A DNA stretch of 64,000 bases, taken from contig NZ_JAKGSD010000014.1 of assembly GCF_021654135.1 (NCBI RefSeq), positions 64,416-128,415 of the forward strand, read 5' to 3'. This document shows, in pieces, positions 27,001-28,113 of the stretch. The DNA comes from Amycolatopsis tucumanensis. Its GTDB lineage: Bacteria; Actinomycetota; Actinomycetes; Mycobacteriales; Pseudonocardiaceae. How positions within the stretch are numbered: the stretch's first letter is position 1; each line of letters begins with the position of its first letter. The translations under genes and the position numbers were made by a program. The notes below the pieces were generated by a model that worked only from the letters and a program-made list of their open reading frames with translations, was not told the DNA's origin and did not search any database.

Positions 27001-27722
27001 TCCAGCCCGCGCCGTCCCGCCGCCGCCCCGAGGTGGACGAGGCCGCTGCCCAGGCGCTCGAGCCCCTCGATCAGCCCGTGGATCGCCGCACTCCGGGCAC
27101 CCGCCCAGGTGAACTCGCGGAGGGCGACCCGGATCGCGATGTTGCGGATCGCGTCCAGCGCCTCCATGATCAGGCGCCGGAGGGTGATCGACACCGTGGT
27201 GATGATGATCGGGATCTCGATCAGCGAGACGCCCCACGTCGCCAGCGCCTGGAACAGCGCTCGCCCCAGCTCAAACGCCATCATCGCCAGGTTGAGCTGG
27301 TAGCTGTTCTTCGTCAGCACCACGGTCTGCAGGAACTGCTGGCTGGCCTCCATCATCTGACGGCTGCCCTCGGCCAGCTGCAGCACCGTGGTGTTGAACT
27401 GCGACATCATCATGCCGAACTCGGCCGGCGCGGCTCCGTGGTACTGCTGCTGGATCCGCTCGGTGAGCTTCGACGCGTCGATCTGGAAGTCGTAGGTCGC
27501 CTGCTGCTGGTCCGCCCAGAACTTGACGACCTCGACGATCTTGTCCGGGTCGCCCTTCGGGTACTCGCCGAACAACCCGCGGATGAGCGTGGTGGTCTTG
27601 ACCGGGACGAGGGTGACCCCGAGGAACTTCTCCCAGGCGTCGATGTAGGCGTCGACCTGCCCGGCGAAATCCATCATCGCGTTCGCGAAGGCTTCGGTCC
27701 AGTCATCCGTGGGACTGCTCAC
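1..27722 (-). CDS. Giant type VII-associated polymorphic toxin frame, at least 9,240 codons, runs off left edge
   Basis: A single minus-strand frame begins with GTG at 27722 (GGGGAGGTG just upstream) and has no in-frame stop down to base 1. I followed the frame at many landmarks: Asn codons at 25439, 21965 and 19220, the first His of the DVHHH motif at 2501, and Met at 26; all are in the same phase. Its 5' part is a T7SS toxin ending in EndoU. Its 3' part is a modular giant with an amidohydrolase domain. Only 188 codons (18635-19201) look non-coding in this frame, because another frame there carries a convincing protein. Either one ~1 MDa polypeptide is made, or the stop of the first half was lost or mis-sequenced. 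It follows a ybaB-like gene and a small ESX gene in the same orientation, which suggests export by the adjacent ESX system (inference). The true C-terminus lies outside the window. Confidence 0.6.
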   Translation of the reverse strand, partial: MSSPTDDWTEAFANAMMDFAGQVDAYIDAWEKFLGVTLVPVKTTTLIRGLFGEYPKGDPDKIVEVVKFWADQQQATYDFQIDASKLTERIQQQYHGAAPAEFGMMMSQFNTTVLQLAEGSRQMMEASQQFLQTVVLTKNSYQLNLAMMAFELGRALFQALATWGVSLIEIPIIITTVSITLRRLIMEALDAIRNIAIRVALREFTWAGARSAAIHGLIEGLERLGSGLVHLGAAAGRRGLEIVTHLPQNLRFTNIAGRQAAREVQQKIIRQALENAAGRQLGFQELRQLGGGAVQREIAIQLGRGFRGEAIAAGARVPAAMRGVIDDAVRHTLRVEGLTARRVVGGRVVGYGLRSAAIYGVIPDVVGQAKTYFQLKEYGKFDNGKPVSGDFSYNGMSTLGAFAGAALGGAPLGLSTKLPGYLAAGALGGAAGQFGSVAFTNPEAFKGFGKSLVEFAKTGEWNEYGVDSKGDVVPVGAQRGGADNPLGWEAIKQAAWGGAVGGAWEKYIGEASWKEAGLNLQVLNTSFQHLTTPDFTRFVAPSPTATPSTVGAWGGYSDPGGAGSAGGSGGSGSAGSQGGGNTGARGGDTGTRAQTSGQSGGTTRGDSGSGPGRQTDGGNTAQRSGGAGADGGQRSAGAGADGGRRSGGEGADGGQRSGEADSGRTASTAADNGAQAQPGRQVAAGAGPGTTAPEGASAANANGDGRPADAGSQGADAGGRSADTGDQAANAGGRDGGSADAGGQGSGGRDGGSADSGSQGANAGGEGSGPAGAGRQGADTGGQNDGRSGDSQGVNTGGQDETGRQGDDRTAPDHGRTTDDHRTAGEEETGLKVTDRRGAGDHVPGLDEQRHRTPDDQIPDSEREPTGPKTSDTRAAPDEVPGLDEHRTRTPDDQIPDSEREPAAGLRTTDHRSEAAGVQRFASPQTPESTTEWPDAAKSVVARFLEGFRPDGHIELDKNTGVFTLTSSDGQVVQVRVVLDSTLPAETVEVHAGRFEGAVQVAPAVLHVSSHVSLDRGQVVKRRLIPKFRQPREYVEEVSTLGRNAHFALNQAMDHLFAQSPVVRPDSVSAAHGRSVPRGGMTRHPEGTHWRALPRSLSAGEPRSDEVTTEDTLAGALRHRQESASVPGSTALPDRGRLHALTGDPGEGTMLAHFDGGTRVAFDVGLDGRVPAGTVRVDPGSWLVGADGTARQVTEGTILIGEGTTADQLDSLLDNGLRTLAQGVPGLEQPHQAVGLRQIQQVPTEPVQRTVGTLRSETADHSAEVGNRIEDYLRGLGQAAAPTTVLTPTAPSLGDAMPVRLDGDQPVLPGRAEIGARTARVFYDDVNLDVAPVVDSQLPPGTYVVVPPRVSAEGVQVSPAQIRISGQAPGDTAQQRFVVNMLMRQALGTLHGMVRGLGDLSDGSVAAHMDPALRPVAHAVATSVRGARLVPDPLAPEPGPGEAVRYSVRMPEPATFAHDTTAVLQALSDTGLRLDTTRLAWDGDDPGVTTEWTRTESGERIVLRFETPDSVAARAHLARLDGASPQQRQEILGAAIAPHGVDEIALPQGAGTRPNAWDSPEVIGHPKRPALGDINLSADVRDRLADEHGPTATDPRRLRIAAGWFDEGADPRTALGALARDIARRPDWVQWNADRDVWLVRGERDGVVLNLLLSERGDILRGQPSPGPHTEAGRPGPGDAGRWLSPLVAAVGAAEGALLLPEAAASLADLSAGRPVRYLVQVAEAGDSRTVLDSLQDNGFRRTGMTADGRVAITHQDSGQVLHLRFEEPVTASLDRRDTDVPAVGEAVRAVPGAAVTTDEPLSYTITLAEDSFADGAQTVIDDLARRGLTLRDADIAWGRRGDHGWRTTWRTLGGRSLTIRFTTPEAVAHAGRVAEIDRRIAELGRADALQRRWLAARRLEILRTAPVPSGADQLRLPENRSAGVVVHQNPGQPAVVVLDGEGRSAPDELARRAAEQLRAEDSPWSGEDVLVTVAADVPRDALTGDPRVFARTLADELGAVLDGPDVAGSPRIHGVTPEGWSDVAYPGTVSVADDVVAAVAAEVGDDAADRVREALLSVAREPEEILATARGLFGAFEVRGAHDGLPLTVVVRADGSIESARMVTAAPAPSSELAGVLRWSAGLDGHVVRADALRDLVGSLEPEQQVEVLRAGITGQQLFETGRYQRHWEGKGWPYTDSALLRVAENDAKVLNAAVAGQSLPGLDDLNHVGGRQGSLRGGVFEGPDGRWYVKAPVTVEQAEVEVLAASFYRMVADEVRTATGIDAPVPETRLVRLDGRFGESRPVGVASRWVDNTGALTDFAALDEQQQRVFWALFGADAWLGHSDLRGFEGSNIVMTAKGPMRVEFGGTMTHANTGDPKSSIAGHLPFGAVVTEAEHLRSPVRSPQTAELFRDMPADLERASVRAVTSISDDAIRRTVRGIISDPVLAGQLAEMAIARRDDLAARYPDGTTEPARAPDTVRDDREPVDVGFLERLVVAERDGGDSAGPMRQFAAGKVAAFAAASLGVQGQVTLVRVDGEQTGAVPAHFTLRRADGTDVAVVRLHGDLAALRAELEVVGPTLPVALVGKAALGDAVVGMAVAPLVDGRTVAETVAAFADGTRPNGWDSPEVARHPQRPDLSTLRVEEDRRRHIFEGDETGGGHRSGQGVPNKSEFPARWGEDPAVLDIIRAIARHPDRVEWDPDRGPAWRLEAERDGVLVRVVVLPGGQIKTAYPIDGRGVVKNPAGPPRHATPASILPKTLDKLLKRRGPASRAPGVTLFPEAWTREPGGIEGVLTRITDEALLAGNFEPAPGSDDRDVVHAHYAGVDVEIFIDQQNRIRDAVPDADAPGVRTNPPRGEGGSGGAVRGRGGRADGEAAGTAGRPDSAGQAADGAAGPRRGGVAGDRTGADRDAGADGQAGVDPGTGTAAGTAADVREAGTAGVAGDDAGRVAQGADRAARGDQPERAADRGEGEDPTGDVRRADSGDGPLGTGGRRGRTGLGGPDAGDGTVAVAAPDPGDGGGTPDPVAAAGRDGSVPGGTAGDPGALIADARAVTDLADGTRQALADFGKSGAQAIADALGVPLSTVEARFDELAATAFALGEQGIARAFPGDDAARERLAPYVTAASVYDAEAGRVGVRLGVPAADVVTELARGVIASLRPTTLAEDVRGLDSRDPAEVRRLTARRRAADHRVVMAWLDSFDGPRREVLADVRAREGRVLGAAPQLGFHDRIDHVGEVLSAADGRRAMPEPNLGAEQRAGRVLQVALPRSSSIFVTAPDQNGMADAVERALAGAGVHADREANGATTTWTLTDRGVSWRLAVRVDPDATEPAVTVPPPRFDGARWVQDPVTVVVPQVPVHPMWQAEVAEALVQALLTRVPPAIRGLAKNVASTGWPALATREITAPESGTAAADPSVVLAVDPALVFHTLDGTVALDVAPVLPWLTTSADPALVAATINGTLDDTGARDVTFDGTTVSGVFGPEGFGFTVRVDPRATHPSVTLPVVRLRVDPAADPATRLRDGRWEQSHAVEIVLPPVAVDPVSRHPMVVSALRDAQSKAGQPVKRVIENLRQDDLPSLTDLSSNAHSRAAVAVEPPRGEQTVVTLPGRERDVPVRLDGGSWRTSTTDVHRIESTLLDMLTGAYWAGDVRPDPDGDGTTWLLVARDAGPVIRFRVRVDPAATAARVVQPGLELRADVTAAAEGGSWARLAGGRWVQDGVAEVVVPPMPVEPSWQRRALVPVAVALGVTLPEALRSSVEDLRGRWAVTLPDLAHLATEPLAGTATVAPPAPASTAVLATGPSEMGLPSSAVDPTADPDGVVRAVHEAFAAAGVGTSVDGVAIGIVRADGLRWQYQVRVDPDASAPRVHVPAIELHLGHSSMAGHGRSGSRVADGRWIQAAPVELAVPPTTDAAALTELATATVELVNGHIRGDVRFLDSALTGEPPLPHPGDLVPSPYPVATSPTALRAEIGAFAKQGSEAVAEALGVTVAEVERRIDEKLASVFDLTPRGIVRAFGGDRAAWDRLTPYLDSAAVYDWASGRVGLAAGAALDVVAAGLVKEVVTSFRESPAEAAHDYAGSPADLLLDREIADHQAVLAWIRSLDAPLSAELAEVRTWTPELLTEVLRWRYPSTVDHVDRFTTAIREGKPVVEPSLGGERTTRQALAEAVHDRLPGAVAEVEAHPSGVTIRVSTADRDTTIVVREGSGRVDLPALRARLADAGADRGEVALELPLARLGDLVVPVLGDIAATLAGPEASAGESGAAAATAAGIAAQGIGQADLEEIVRRGISRAGLSEYVPDLVLMPIAPHGVAVAGTDAAGRRFRLVITAPFGNDPALRLHTGDPAVHRLELSPLLLAPGRREREVALALHAVVAYRALLTGEGGFPAPGERGPQVPAGWISAWDLGQVLEEAAQNIAAAAQFFRTIKQIGGRQSPTDRWSARYLARAIENTSSTLMAPTHEKDLVSLTEEVQSTHSNMVFLDEWLHHEEPNLVTRAHPAPASSLLETLRGQQAFTTWMREIGGPLDRRYLSRLPARGTFAQAHLVAALGRHIGPEENARWIPAAQKLLPVGPGTPSYEDGVSVVDLVDLATAVYGPGAEVALVSRILTAVDDALRVTGLTDAEREALTEVAKRVERLDDAVHDAERGQIDPVANALSDLRESLRHLAVFGIDVSSPTWTSPAAHSTGAEVFLPPAPPKPAMGENLMGGGSGQWGSERPTVWSQGFKALGRAIVLGGLARGMPAAAGMLRHYLGNSGQDFVVQPDVLLREIPGLRERVTQRVRFEALRLAQAAEARDEGGTYTFSTRWWRYEPGSTGASNDWFHAVGTFYYAVTGVVTVGPSPTGGRPQVQVEYQVHVYDRYSWHAGPGLTLTKFNIPPALWGRVAGTKLGRLLERANDPGRLFQVGPFPQGLVHVQDEAWQTLHRAGLAREFDIVGSTGRKVHHGTMASLYDLEVPAGRVPSRWDRLLDGVLRPVLPHALEPEKVEQVAGTWIHYAASEDGTAATWIRFDAPSRSVLVSRPGDDPDGEWTARLHWDEAERAYVGDAGRIELLLDGTRTNGLDGVADTLRVRFADGLRGTLAFQGVHTPDQLRVNGHPAHSGIVGVRDAVTEDVVARYEIRDDWRRQEPVRIPGRDVALTSELPGGAPTTSDAGAVEVTVAELFGEGVPDVESARRIPDPSGSGVLWLVRLTGGSEFALRVTSETTQTGAWLHVAPLSVSKRVEQLIPMELAVPALPADGGARRAVLGRILQQAVDLLPQALDSMLAAVAEAKGPELAEPGDLVPEVIREQDGERTGLREWTLRRWRLDEILIGQARGRKQPPQDLEIVYAGTRPRTPLYVATTDLSPRALDSHRTLLTKSPLVSTADLANAVAVATADEVETVWIYEHHAGGGEAETDDATGETRIRHDRVPIEEIAGWWEITRRSGRFLEQVTWYENPRFRGVPGPAEAVVDTLDDGARRDLSTFAKQNVEKLADALGIPAEEVERRIDEKLASSFELSESGLAEAFPDDEAARTRLSPYLDSAAVYDWGTGRVGLRPGTPLAVMATGLVKEVVTSFRTVPTALDGSPADVLMRREVQDHLVVLRWVKALKGALPDELAEVRTWTPELLTEVLQWRYPSTVDHVDRFTTAIREGSPVVEPSLGRDRSVAQAVAAAVTDGMAGVRARVFDLVDKPAVGLLLDVAMGDVSFTMVVRDGIAARPSRSADATNTFEASLPLAKLGELSSPLLGEMIADLMKIEFGQDQTSGAPVAAERTRGAEPGQTRESWDGVVRSGLGKARLDGFLRGVEIVHSPPTVTITGVDRAGREFALRISSEAELAEPRLRLSTGDPSTHLLDLPTAMDRADQERAIADALRAMTAYRALTAGTEDIPPPGRDSARGWIDNDDFEQLLRDVADAVERSYGYLDRTRDPSDALHISEQYRTHSGAVALARGWPELHGPRRSFAPAEGISALHDNMVRAAEWFLRYAPELTVRANAFPGVSMLEHLRTQRALMSWMDTTGGPLDRRFLDRVPARGELARLHLVAALGRHIGPELSAKWHLVAMQLLPTGTSAPAFLDGVSLGDLLDITAAVHGAGGGTDLTGRVLTAAARAAEQPGRTTEARAALDAVVADARALDNALAEAEPGEIGTVAHALARLRDSLLTLGMHGVDVSTPDWVAPAQGDGSAGPVLPGRPAKPAPGANMMGGGSGLWNSETPSLRAYRTKALGYAIVLGGLLTGRPVAAGMMRHFLGNTGEDFIVEPDRLLRDIPQLRENAAAQVRYEALRLAQAAEARGETGRFTFSSGWQRFDTVTVAEQSQDWYLGVGTFYYAVSGSVTVVPGADGARPDVRVDYQVHVYDRYNWHPGPGLPVGPFVIPDASWQVLHRSGLAREFDIVGSTPRKVHTGSIASLYDLEVPTPGKRLWERMLDGATTLAVHHVPEPVAVDRLSGRWLYYSSPGHDAGVVWIQPDPTTGSLVVSVPGTEDGAPGWDARLTWNTAEGAYVGDHGRVELLIDGVGTDGRSGVADAVRVTRPDGTINTLGFQGLYSPEAGTRSEHPVRSALVPEMGRAARTAVMRFASNGSVRLPGRALALSEVWPRGESTADPAAIDSTLAELFAEGVAGVESVRTVPDPGDDGVLWLVTTTGGLEFALRFRADDQLTGPWLQVGALRVGDRIEQEAPIEVVTPGVPVDGAARRIALELVLRQGLDMVPRTIDAMTGPVIAAVPEHRRPVPGRLVPDEIAGESRRGSRARVWELNRALAQHEQGATRERGTVAPRPGDPLPANLRTVPLSDPGGEPVPGAQRTRLHPQAPVYHVSTLSPAEVAARGGITAVNRGRTPTAADVRGLDGGETPWHLVVSGGDLVAALRILGSRSGWIYEHHAPGGLDVDATNALQGNEATEQNLVLHSGVPLSEISGWWQVSRDLADEIESVTWLPNPDFHGVRTPAETVVGTLDAGARQDIADFAKRDLRALADVLGVSIAELERRIEEKAVSAFELTDDGLAAEFVSDGAAYERLSPYVGAAAVYDWASGRVGLRPGDPLAVMATGLVKEVITSFRPDPAVAAAEFEGSPADLMLQREIEDHLALLEWVRGLQGALPAELAEVRTWTPELLTEVLRWRYPSTTDHVDRFTLALSRGEPIVEPSLGRDEDLWLLRMAENRLPAELGAPVHVSAHVDGDRVAVRVHYRGQRTATVFLQPIAPAEELAEQVRLVEERFGTEPPATGVVEDVTTALARLGVRDGSFMLTEHTDGADLTVRDRAGGTHRVEIRSGDDADVFAISSPGGSNQVVVSEWAGDGSRADRIADALRQIVESTARVVDVDEVVPPAEGNADDQWLLTMALDGAPAGRGTPVHVMARVRNGLVLVQLYYADGSIQSVHLSPRAPAEDITEQVRRIEERFGTNLPSGLTAAPELVSTGEIAAVMRELGWSDSEFTVVREADGITVSAAGRERSVEIRTAIYPYIATLPNRDDGVERMAIPAFTDEDGRARDLNRLLRSVVGARSQEPEILLPSIGHTIPSPTPAELAQRALDRLLPTAAPEPAAAPDEAQQAAIASLHASVERAVVDAGLRSHGGQAASVREADHVEVVVIDRAGRSFRARISLGDGHFVEPEGRWVGTARFTVPRDATDEIRTQMITAELRSLAAEWALAEAEPLRPGPQEIQSPAPAEIRSRPAPVVEPVAPAWIRQGDGSDGPMRTLAETVVARMAGHPVQVTATRVDAGEVHLQIAYGDQRPFTVVVREGSEVWPYFQDLRDGVPPRDDTFGLRTGNTYDIQLPLAALGDTLPAVVADAVLQITLSRFRAQLNTPDAVRFSHERGEAIPAAVAERGVARASLGSSARDLLVTAGPETGTVTVRATDSGGRPFRVEFRTVEGIDAPRLRVAVGDHRPYVVEVPPGATQATQVRMVADGLRNVLGYRHAALGLGDPPPPRAATAPDSQADLLPAIPADPALPAEFGIRSMDLTALFPQAEPLRTAVDGIADRVGEAHAEFLRAQQAHLAALNAIEDDESYLPWVAQRLSDLLGVPLNDGRVLDALETAYDLPRAEIEARIVEPAKVLPNARVVEPPPKIAREIIGQDAADTVRLVADHRDRLLVAAENAGNRMVEAEQRWTRERDGGVRELERVRQDAIDDGLPDWAARNATSQALARILDASRRPGFTPREFDHRTNKITYGVRRFRASDLVGTRRDLSRAVRANEPARRAAERRYRAAAADLRQARSRLNERRGWVPGLLRNEGDSPGAAQVVANALNLPVRYVTASQAADAELPFRGNRAEVLRQAANSVRAAQAELDRAIDAYLAAERERDAAHEQYVNALRPAVNAAADDGVRLVEIAHRTGLTDAEVSEITGRVVASGRAETESRYSLPYVDRYLEGRGLLAKLGRRFLGTQALIDIDGLIAQVEAIDPNSPDALQQLLDLGTSMDTALAMFTNRLSTRDISDVHHHLLSYALDNQYLGAGRENTEEAKTRMKQLLEWLKQEPKMSLAERQLRYRAARGDLGRILYSAIRERAFGLAAASGATYYGLVHSLRAGLIDKKNVLELQGKLADALMLKMYREMSEDVRWRADVGLVGTRWDITGAEGYDLTMLMAEFAYLGAEQTDDKEAIKQLLGDEANTTYNPRWINQLKLSVAAAVQVKKDLAEGRLTGTAAEEARALVGDSQSVTSPVDQADYLEHLVRNGDTLRYLLRAAGHPEMAASLPAEVPGMFNPHLLSKLRGNRMTGQTFLLHKDNGFATVDLNGLFRAGEPDERGLIPMMALMKHHPEFRDNRIIWAHLGVGNWTHLTPEHIDMLDRMMQLVPGLHYDFSWTPLGQYMRDDPAVFERFIEFAVKYQDRLIFGSDGISMMPSTQLDRHSTEMEPVYRAIMQRFPDGEAIVAKMRGGNYVRVMNEAERDASQRFVDEYFSRHHNAWVELLSNYPQHVQEGFHRKAAELVEKGFVPHPDQAVGPGVGMGDGSDARQAETPDDRSQRFVDEYYSDHRDAWLDTMADAPEEVRQAFHARAQELWDQGFRPREGQAAGPAGTRDGIWRENPQIQSSIQAYRIAYGDFRRTEAAGQVVRDMRSQIRRTVAERWAQLRNRNRLEPVERDGSKTPVEALIAAHFALQAAEDLSPEDRRKFVGKVFGDVTRTEEQRLATEETQRKLHKYWRNRGLVGWTTVTAGTAAAATAVVVGAVPAAIVGSATAIAGLAFVTRSLLSNLKVAHGQDLRVTVESMMERERVDVESVHRLMKMTRQLMVNDIAPGGKNLRERFAHIVERVVTQFEQRVKQMLIDYIVT
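240..400 (-). other. Predicted membrane hairpin in the giant protein
   Basis: Around residues 9,105-9,160 two hydrophobic stretches (GLVGWTTVTAGTAAAVATAV and AAIVGSATAIAGLAFV) are separated by a short Val-Pro turn and flanked by Arg/Lys. This suggests a membrane-inserting hairpin near the window's left edge. It might help anchoring or translocation (inference). Confidence 0.5.
740..1165 (-). repeat. Duplicated 72-residue helical unit
   Basis: QRFVDEYFSRHHNAWVEL is followed by QRFVDEYYSDHRDAWLDT, each ending with a GFxPxxxQAxGP motif. On the plus strand agtactcgtcgacgaaccgc occurs at 905 and 1121, a 216-bp period. Confidence 0.8.
1180..2520 (-). other. Amidohydrolase-like metal-dependent hydrolase domain inside the giant protein
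   Basis: Residues ~8,400-8,830 of the frame read RDISDVHHHLL (metal-binding HxH at the end of strand 1, first His at 2501), LLHKDNG (His at 1646), IIWAHLGVGN (His at 1508) and RLIFGSD (Asp at 1310). These in order are the metal-ligand signatures of the amidohydrolase_2 superfamily TIM barrel. Spacing of ~400 residues suits a whole barrel with a helical insertion after HxH. All key ligands are kept, so the domain could be active. Substrate unknown. Finding this enzyme in a T7SS-linked giant is unusual. Confidence 0.65.
5380..6420 (-). repeat. Two tandem 183-residue beta units
   Basis: The reading EQVRLVEERFGT (near 6176) recurs as EQVRRIEERFGT (near 5628), with the marker ccgctcctcg at 6180 and 5631, a 549-bp (183-codon) period. 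Each unit has WLLxMA, a VHVxAxV strand, APAE-EQVR helix and a later beta sheet. Function unknown; probably a stalk element. Confidence 0.75.
6420..6990 (-). repeat. Short module fragment, copy 4 (N-terminal ~190 residues)
   Basis: The frame reads TLDAGARQDIADFAKRDL, ELERRIEEKAVSAFEL, RVGLRPGDPLAVMATGL, LAEVRTWTPELLTEVLRW and VEPSLGRDE. This is the complete helical start of the module, after which the homology stops and a different beta-rich unit begins. The marker block lies at 6497. This is a clear junction where a module was truncated in frame. Confidence 0.8.
6990..11440 (-). repeat. Full ~1,485-residue module, copy 3
   Basis: Same block order as the preceding copy. It includes RTWTPELLTEVLQWRYPST, NMVRAAEWFLRY, LDRRFLDRVPARG, MMGGGSGLWNSE, AGMMRHFLGNTG, YQVHVYDRYNW, GLAREFDIVGST and a terminal VYHVSTLSPAEV...WIYEHHAPGG...ISGWWQVS segment. 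DNA-level conservation is strong in the block around 10894-10990 and weaker elsewhere, so the duplication is old but some blocks are conserved or gene-converted. Confidence 0.85.
11440..15900 (-). repeat. Full ~1,487-residue module, copy 2
   Basis: The module order is: helical start ending EVERRIDEKLAS, RTWTPELLTEVLRWRYPST with VEPSLG, a beta domain, a helical NMVFLDEWL/LDRRYLSRLPARG block, a GGGSGQWGSE loop, AGMLRHYLGNSG, a VGTFYYAV/YQVHVYDRY beta block, LHRAGLAREFDIVGST, a beta domain with TLAFQG, and an ADP-ribosyltransferase-like end (YVATTDL, IYEHHAGGG, EIAGWWEI). A conserved plus-strand block (ccggcgtccaggtccgcacc) marks each copy at 15419, 10952 and 6497. Copy spacing is therefore 4,467 and 4,455 bp, both multiples of three. 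Confidence 0.85.
15900..18638 (-). repeat. Divergent, N-truncated module copy 1 with four internal beta repeats
   Basis: The first ~200 residues (ADALGVPLSTVEARFDEL, then a decayed DHVGEV/PEPNLG counterpart of the DHVDRF/VEPSLG motif) match the module start. The following part differs: four beta-rich units each carry an RVDP strand and a GRW-type motif (GARWVQD, GRWEQS, GRWVQD, GRWIQA). Their plus-strand positions are about 17741, 17201, 16632 and 16090, a period of roughly 180-190 residues. The latter half of the standard module is missing. This suggests loss of the module core and expansion of a small beta unit. Confidence 0.7.
18635..19201 (-). CDS. Putative immunity protein of the EndoU toxin (188 aa, duplicated domain)
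   Basis: GTG at 19201 opens a 188-residue frame ending in TGA at 18637-18635. A second GTG three codons later is better spaced from the GGGGAGAGGG purine run. The protein is acidic and helical and is built from two copies of an ~80-residue unit. ERIPETDR in copy 2 matches DRIPPDRL in copy 1. IPVTAAERRTLWLLLD matches RPVSTRERAQLRELLR. This periodicity and natural amino-acid mix show it is the real coding frame here. It starts where the EndoU tip ends, the usual position of a cognate immunity gene. I do not recognise the family, so immunity is inferred from position. The giant frame also reads through this segment, but as Gly/Ala/Arg/Asp-rich sequence. Confidence 0.7.
   Translation of the reverse strand: MEAVALSEDEVAALMAKLPERLADRIPPDRLRTVRQDRDAGEWLETAQVLIGTLARTDRPVSTRERAQLRELLRTFAKPGQPEWLATTLDGLRRALTGLPEVTSLSEPQIAEKAKTLRATFGERIPETDRWELEDAEDEQDWEDLTQATVRLLSRHRIPVTAAERRTLWLLLDAMDLSREGLLAIPER
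19545..19925 (-). other. EndoU-type RNase domain (toxin tip), residues ~2,600-2,725 of the giant frame
   Basis: The pattern RRRHIFEGD, then GGGHRSG, then NKSEFPARW, a WxxP-type helix and IKTAYP matches the bacterial EndoU nuclease family (metal-independent RNA cleavage with two His and one Lys). The three expected catalytic residues are present: His ~2632 (19829), His ~2643 (19796) and Lys ~2652 (19769). The domain sits near the C-terminus of a secretion-linked protein, the standard place for a toxic tip in T7SS polymorphic toxins. It is followed by a ~110-residue tail that repeats the last EndoU hairpin in weaker form (VDVEIFIDQQNRIRDAVP), and then by the candidate immunity gene. Family assignment is from motif recognition only. 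Confidence 0.8.
20560..21110 (-). other. HipA/PI3K-like kinase-fold domain in the giant protein
   Basis: The stretch contains a glycine-rich loop (GGRQGSLRGGVFEG), a WYVKAP lysine motif (Lys ~2232, bases 21027-21029), a GVASRWV strand, an LGHSD...GSN segment and a late RVEFGG motif. This order resembles the kinase-like fold seen in other actinobacterial secreted or polymorphic proteins (glycine loop, VK lysine, Asp/Asn pair, and a DFG-like motif reading EFG here). The Glu in place of the usual metal-binding Asp suggests reduced or altered activity. It lies directly upstream of the EndoU tip, where a translocation or pretoxin domain often sits. Its role is inference. Confidence 0.45.
22750..23065 (-). 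other. Degenerate EndoU-like repeat, residues ~1,555-1,660
   Basis: The frame reads RPNAWDSPEVIGHPKRP here. The same lead-in (RPNGWDSPEVARHPQRP) occurs right before the active EndoU domain at about 19920. The following ~90 residues align in outline with the helix, ARRPDWVQW and RDGVVLNLLL segments of the EndoU fold. The two histidines and the KSEFP motif are missing and the hairpin ends LRGQPS instead of TAYP. This looks like an old toxin copy left inside the stalk after duplication. Confidence 0.55.
24950..26110 (-). repeat. Low-complexity linker with GADGGQRS-type and 37-residue tandem repeats
   Basis: Codons ~540-920 of the giant frame are almost all Gly, Ala, Asp, Ser, Gln, Arg and Thr. 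Short repeats such as GADGGQRS and NAGGRDGG recur. Near its C-terminal end is a clearer tandem pair: the block containing PDDQIPDSEREP starts again after 111 bp (plus-strand tcgctgtc at 25027 and 25138), a 37-residue period with VPGLDE in each copy. The region is probably an extended, disordered spacer between the ESX head and the toxin stalk. Confidence 0.8.
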
Positions 27723-27774
27723 CGATCACCTCCCCGAATCGACGACACGAAAAAACGTTGCTGGCGCGGAAGAA

Positions 27775-28113
27775 CTAGGTCTGAACGTCGTTCACCATCT
27801 TGAGGTTCTCCAGCTCCCCCTCGTACTGCGTCATCGCAGCCTTCTTGACCATACCGCCGATCTCGGCCAGTTGATCACCGAGAGTGCCCTGCGCCTTGAG
27901 GACCTTTTCGGGGTTGTCGTTCTCGCCGTACTTGGCGAAGAAGCCCTCTCCCATGCGGTCGTTGCCGAAGGTGTCGAGTGTGGCCAGTTTCGCGTGTTCG
28001 GCCTTCGCGGCCGCGGCCTGTCCGCTGAACTCGGTGCCGATGCCGCTCAGCTGACCGCCCATGGACGCGATCTCGTGGGCGCTGGTGTTGATGGAGACGA
28101 AACCACCGCTCAT
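27775..28113 (-). CDS. Small ESX-type helical protein (112 aa)
   Basis: ATG at 28113 overlaps the TGA of the upstream YbaB-like gene (ATGA), so translation is probably coupled. The protein is helical and Gly/Ala-rich at the N-terminus (SINTSAHEIASMGGQLSG). It has no WXG motif, and resembles the small partner proteins placed before large T7SS toxins. A longer in-frame extension to 28890 is rejected because it runs through the upstream gene. The giant toxin starts 52 bp downstream, so this protein is a candidate targeting partner or chaperone for it (inference from position). No family name is certain. Confidence 0.75.
   Translation of the reverse strand: MSGGFVSINTSAHEIASMGGQLSGIGTEFSGQAAAAKAEHAKLATLDTFGNDRMGEGFFAKYGENDNPEKVLKAQGTLGDQLAEIGGMVKKAAMTQYEGELENLKMVNDVQT

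Larger units (their letters stand above)
19202..27722 (-). other. 5' half of the giant frame: ESX-type toxin with C-terminal EndoU tip
   Basis: Residues 1-330 are mostly helical, with Trp near residue 9 and a hydrophobic stretch around residue 155, as expected of an ESX-exported head. Residues ~335-535 are Gly/Ala-rich with weakly hydrophobic stretches. Residues ~545-920 form a Gly/Asp/Ser/Gln/Arg low-complexity linker. Residues ~925-2,200 are beta-rich repeats including a decayed EndoU-like copy. Residues ~2,205-2,390 resemble a HipA/PI3-kinase-like fold, and ~2,600-2,725 are an EndoU nuclease. A ~110-residue tail ends with NPPRG. In related polymorphic toxins a stop would be expected about here, right before the immunity gene. 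None is present: TTA, CTA and TCA on the plus strand never fall in this phase between 19261 and 18601. So this half cannot be closed as a separate gene from the given sequence. Confidence 0.75.
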
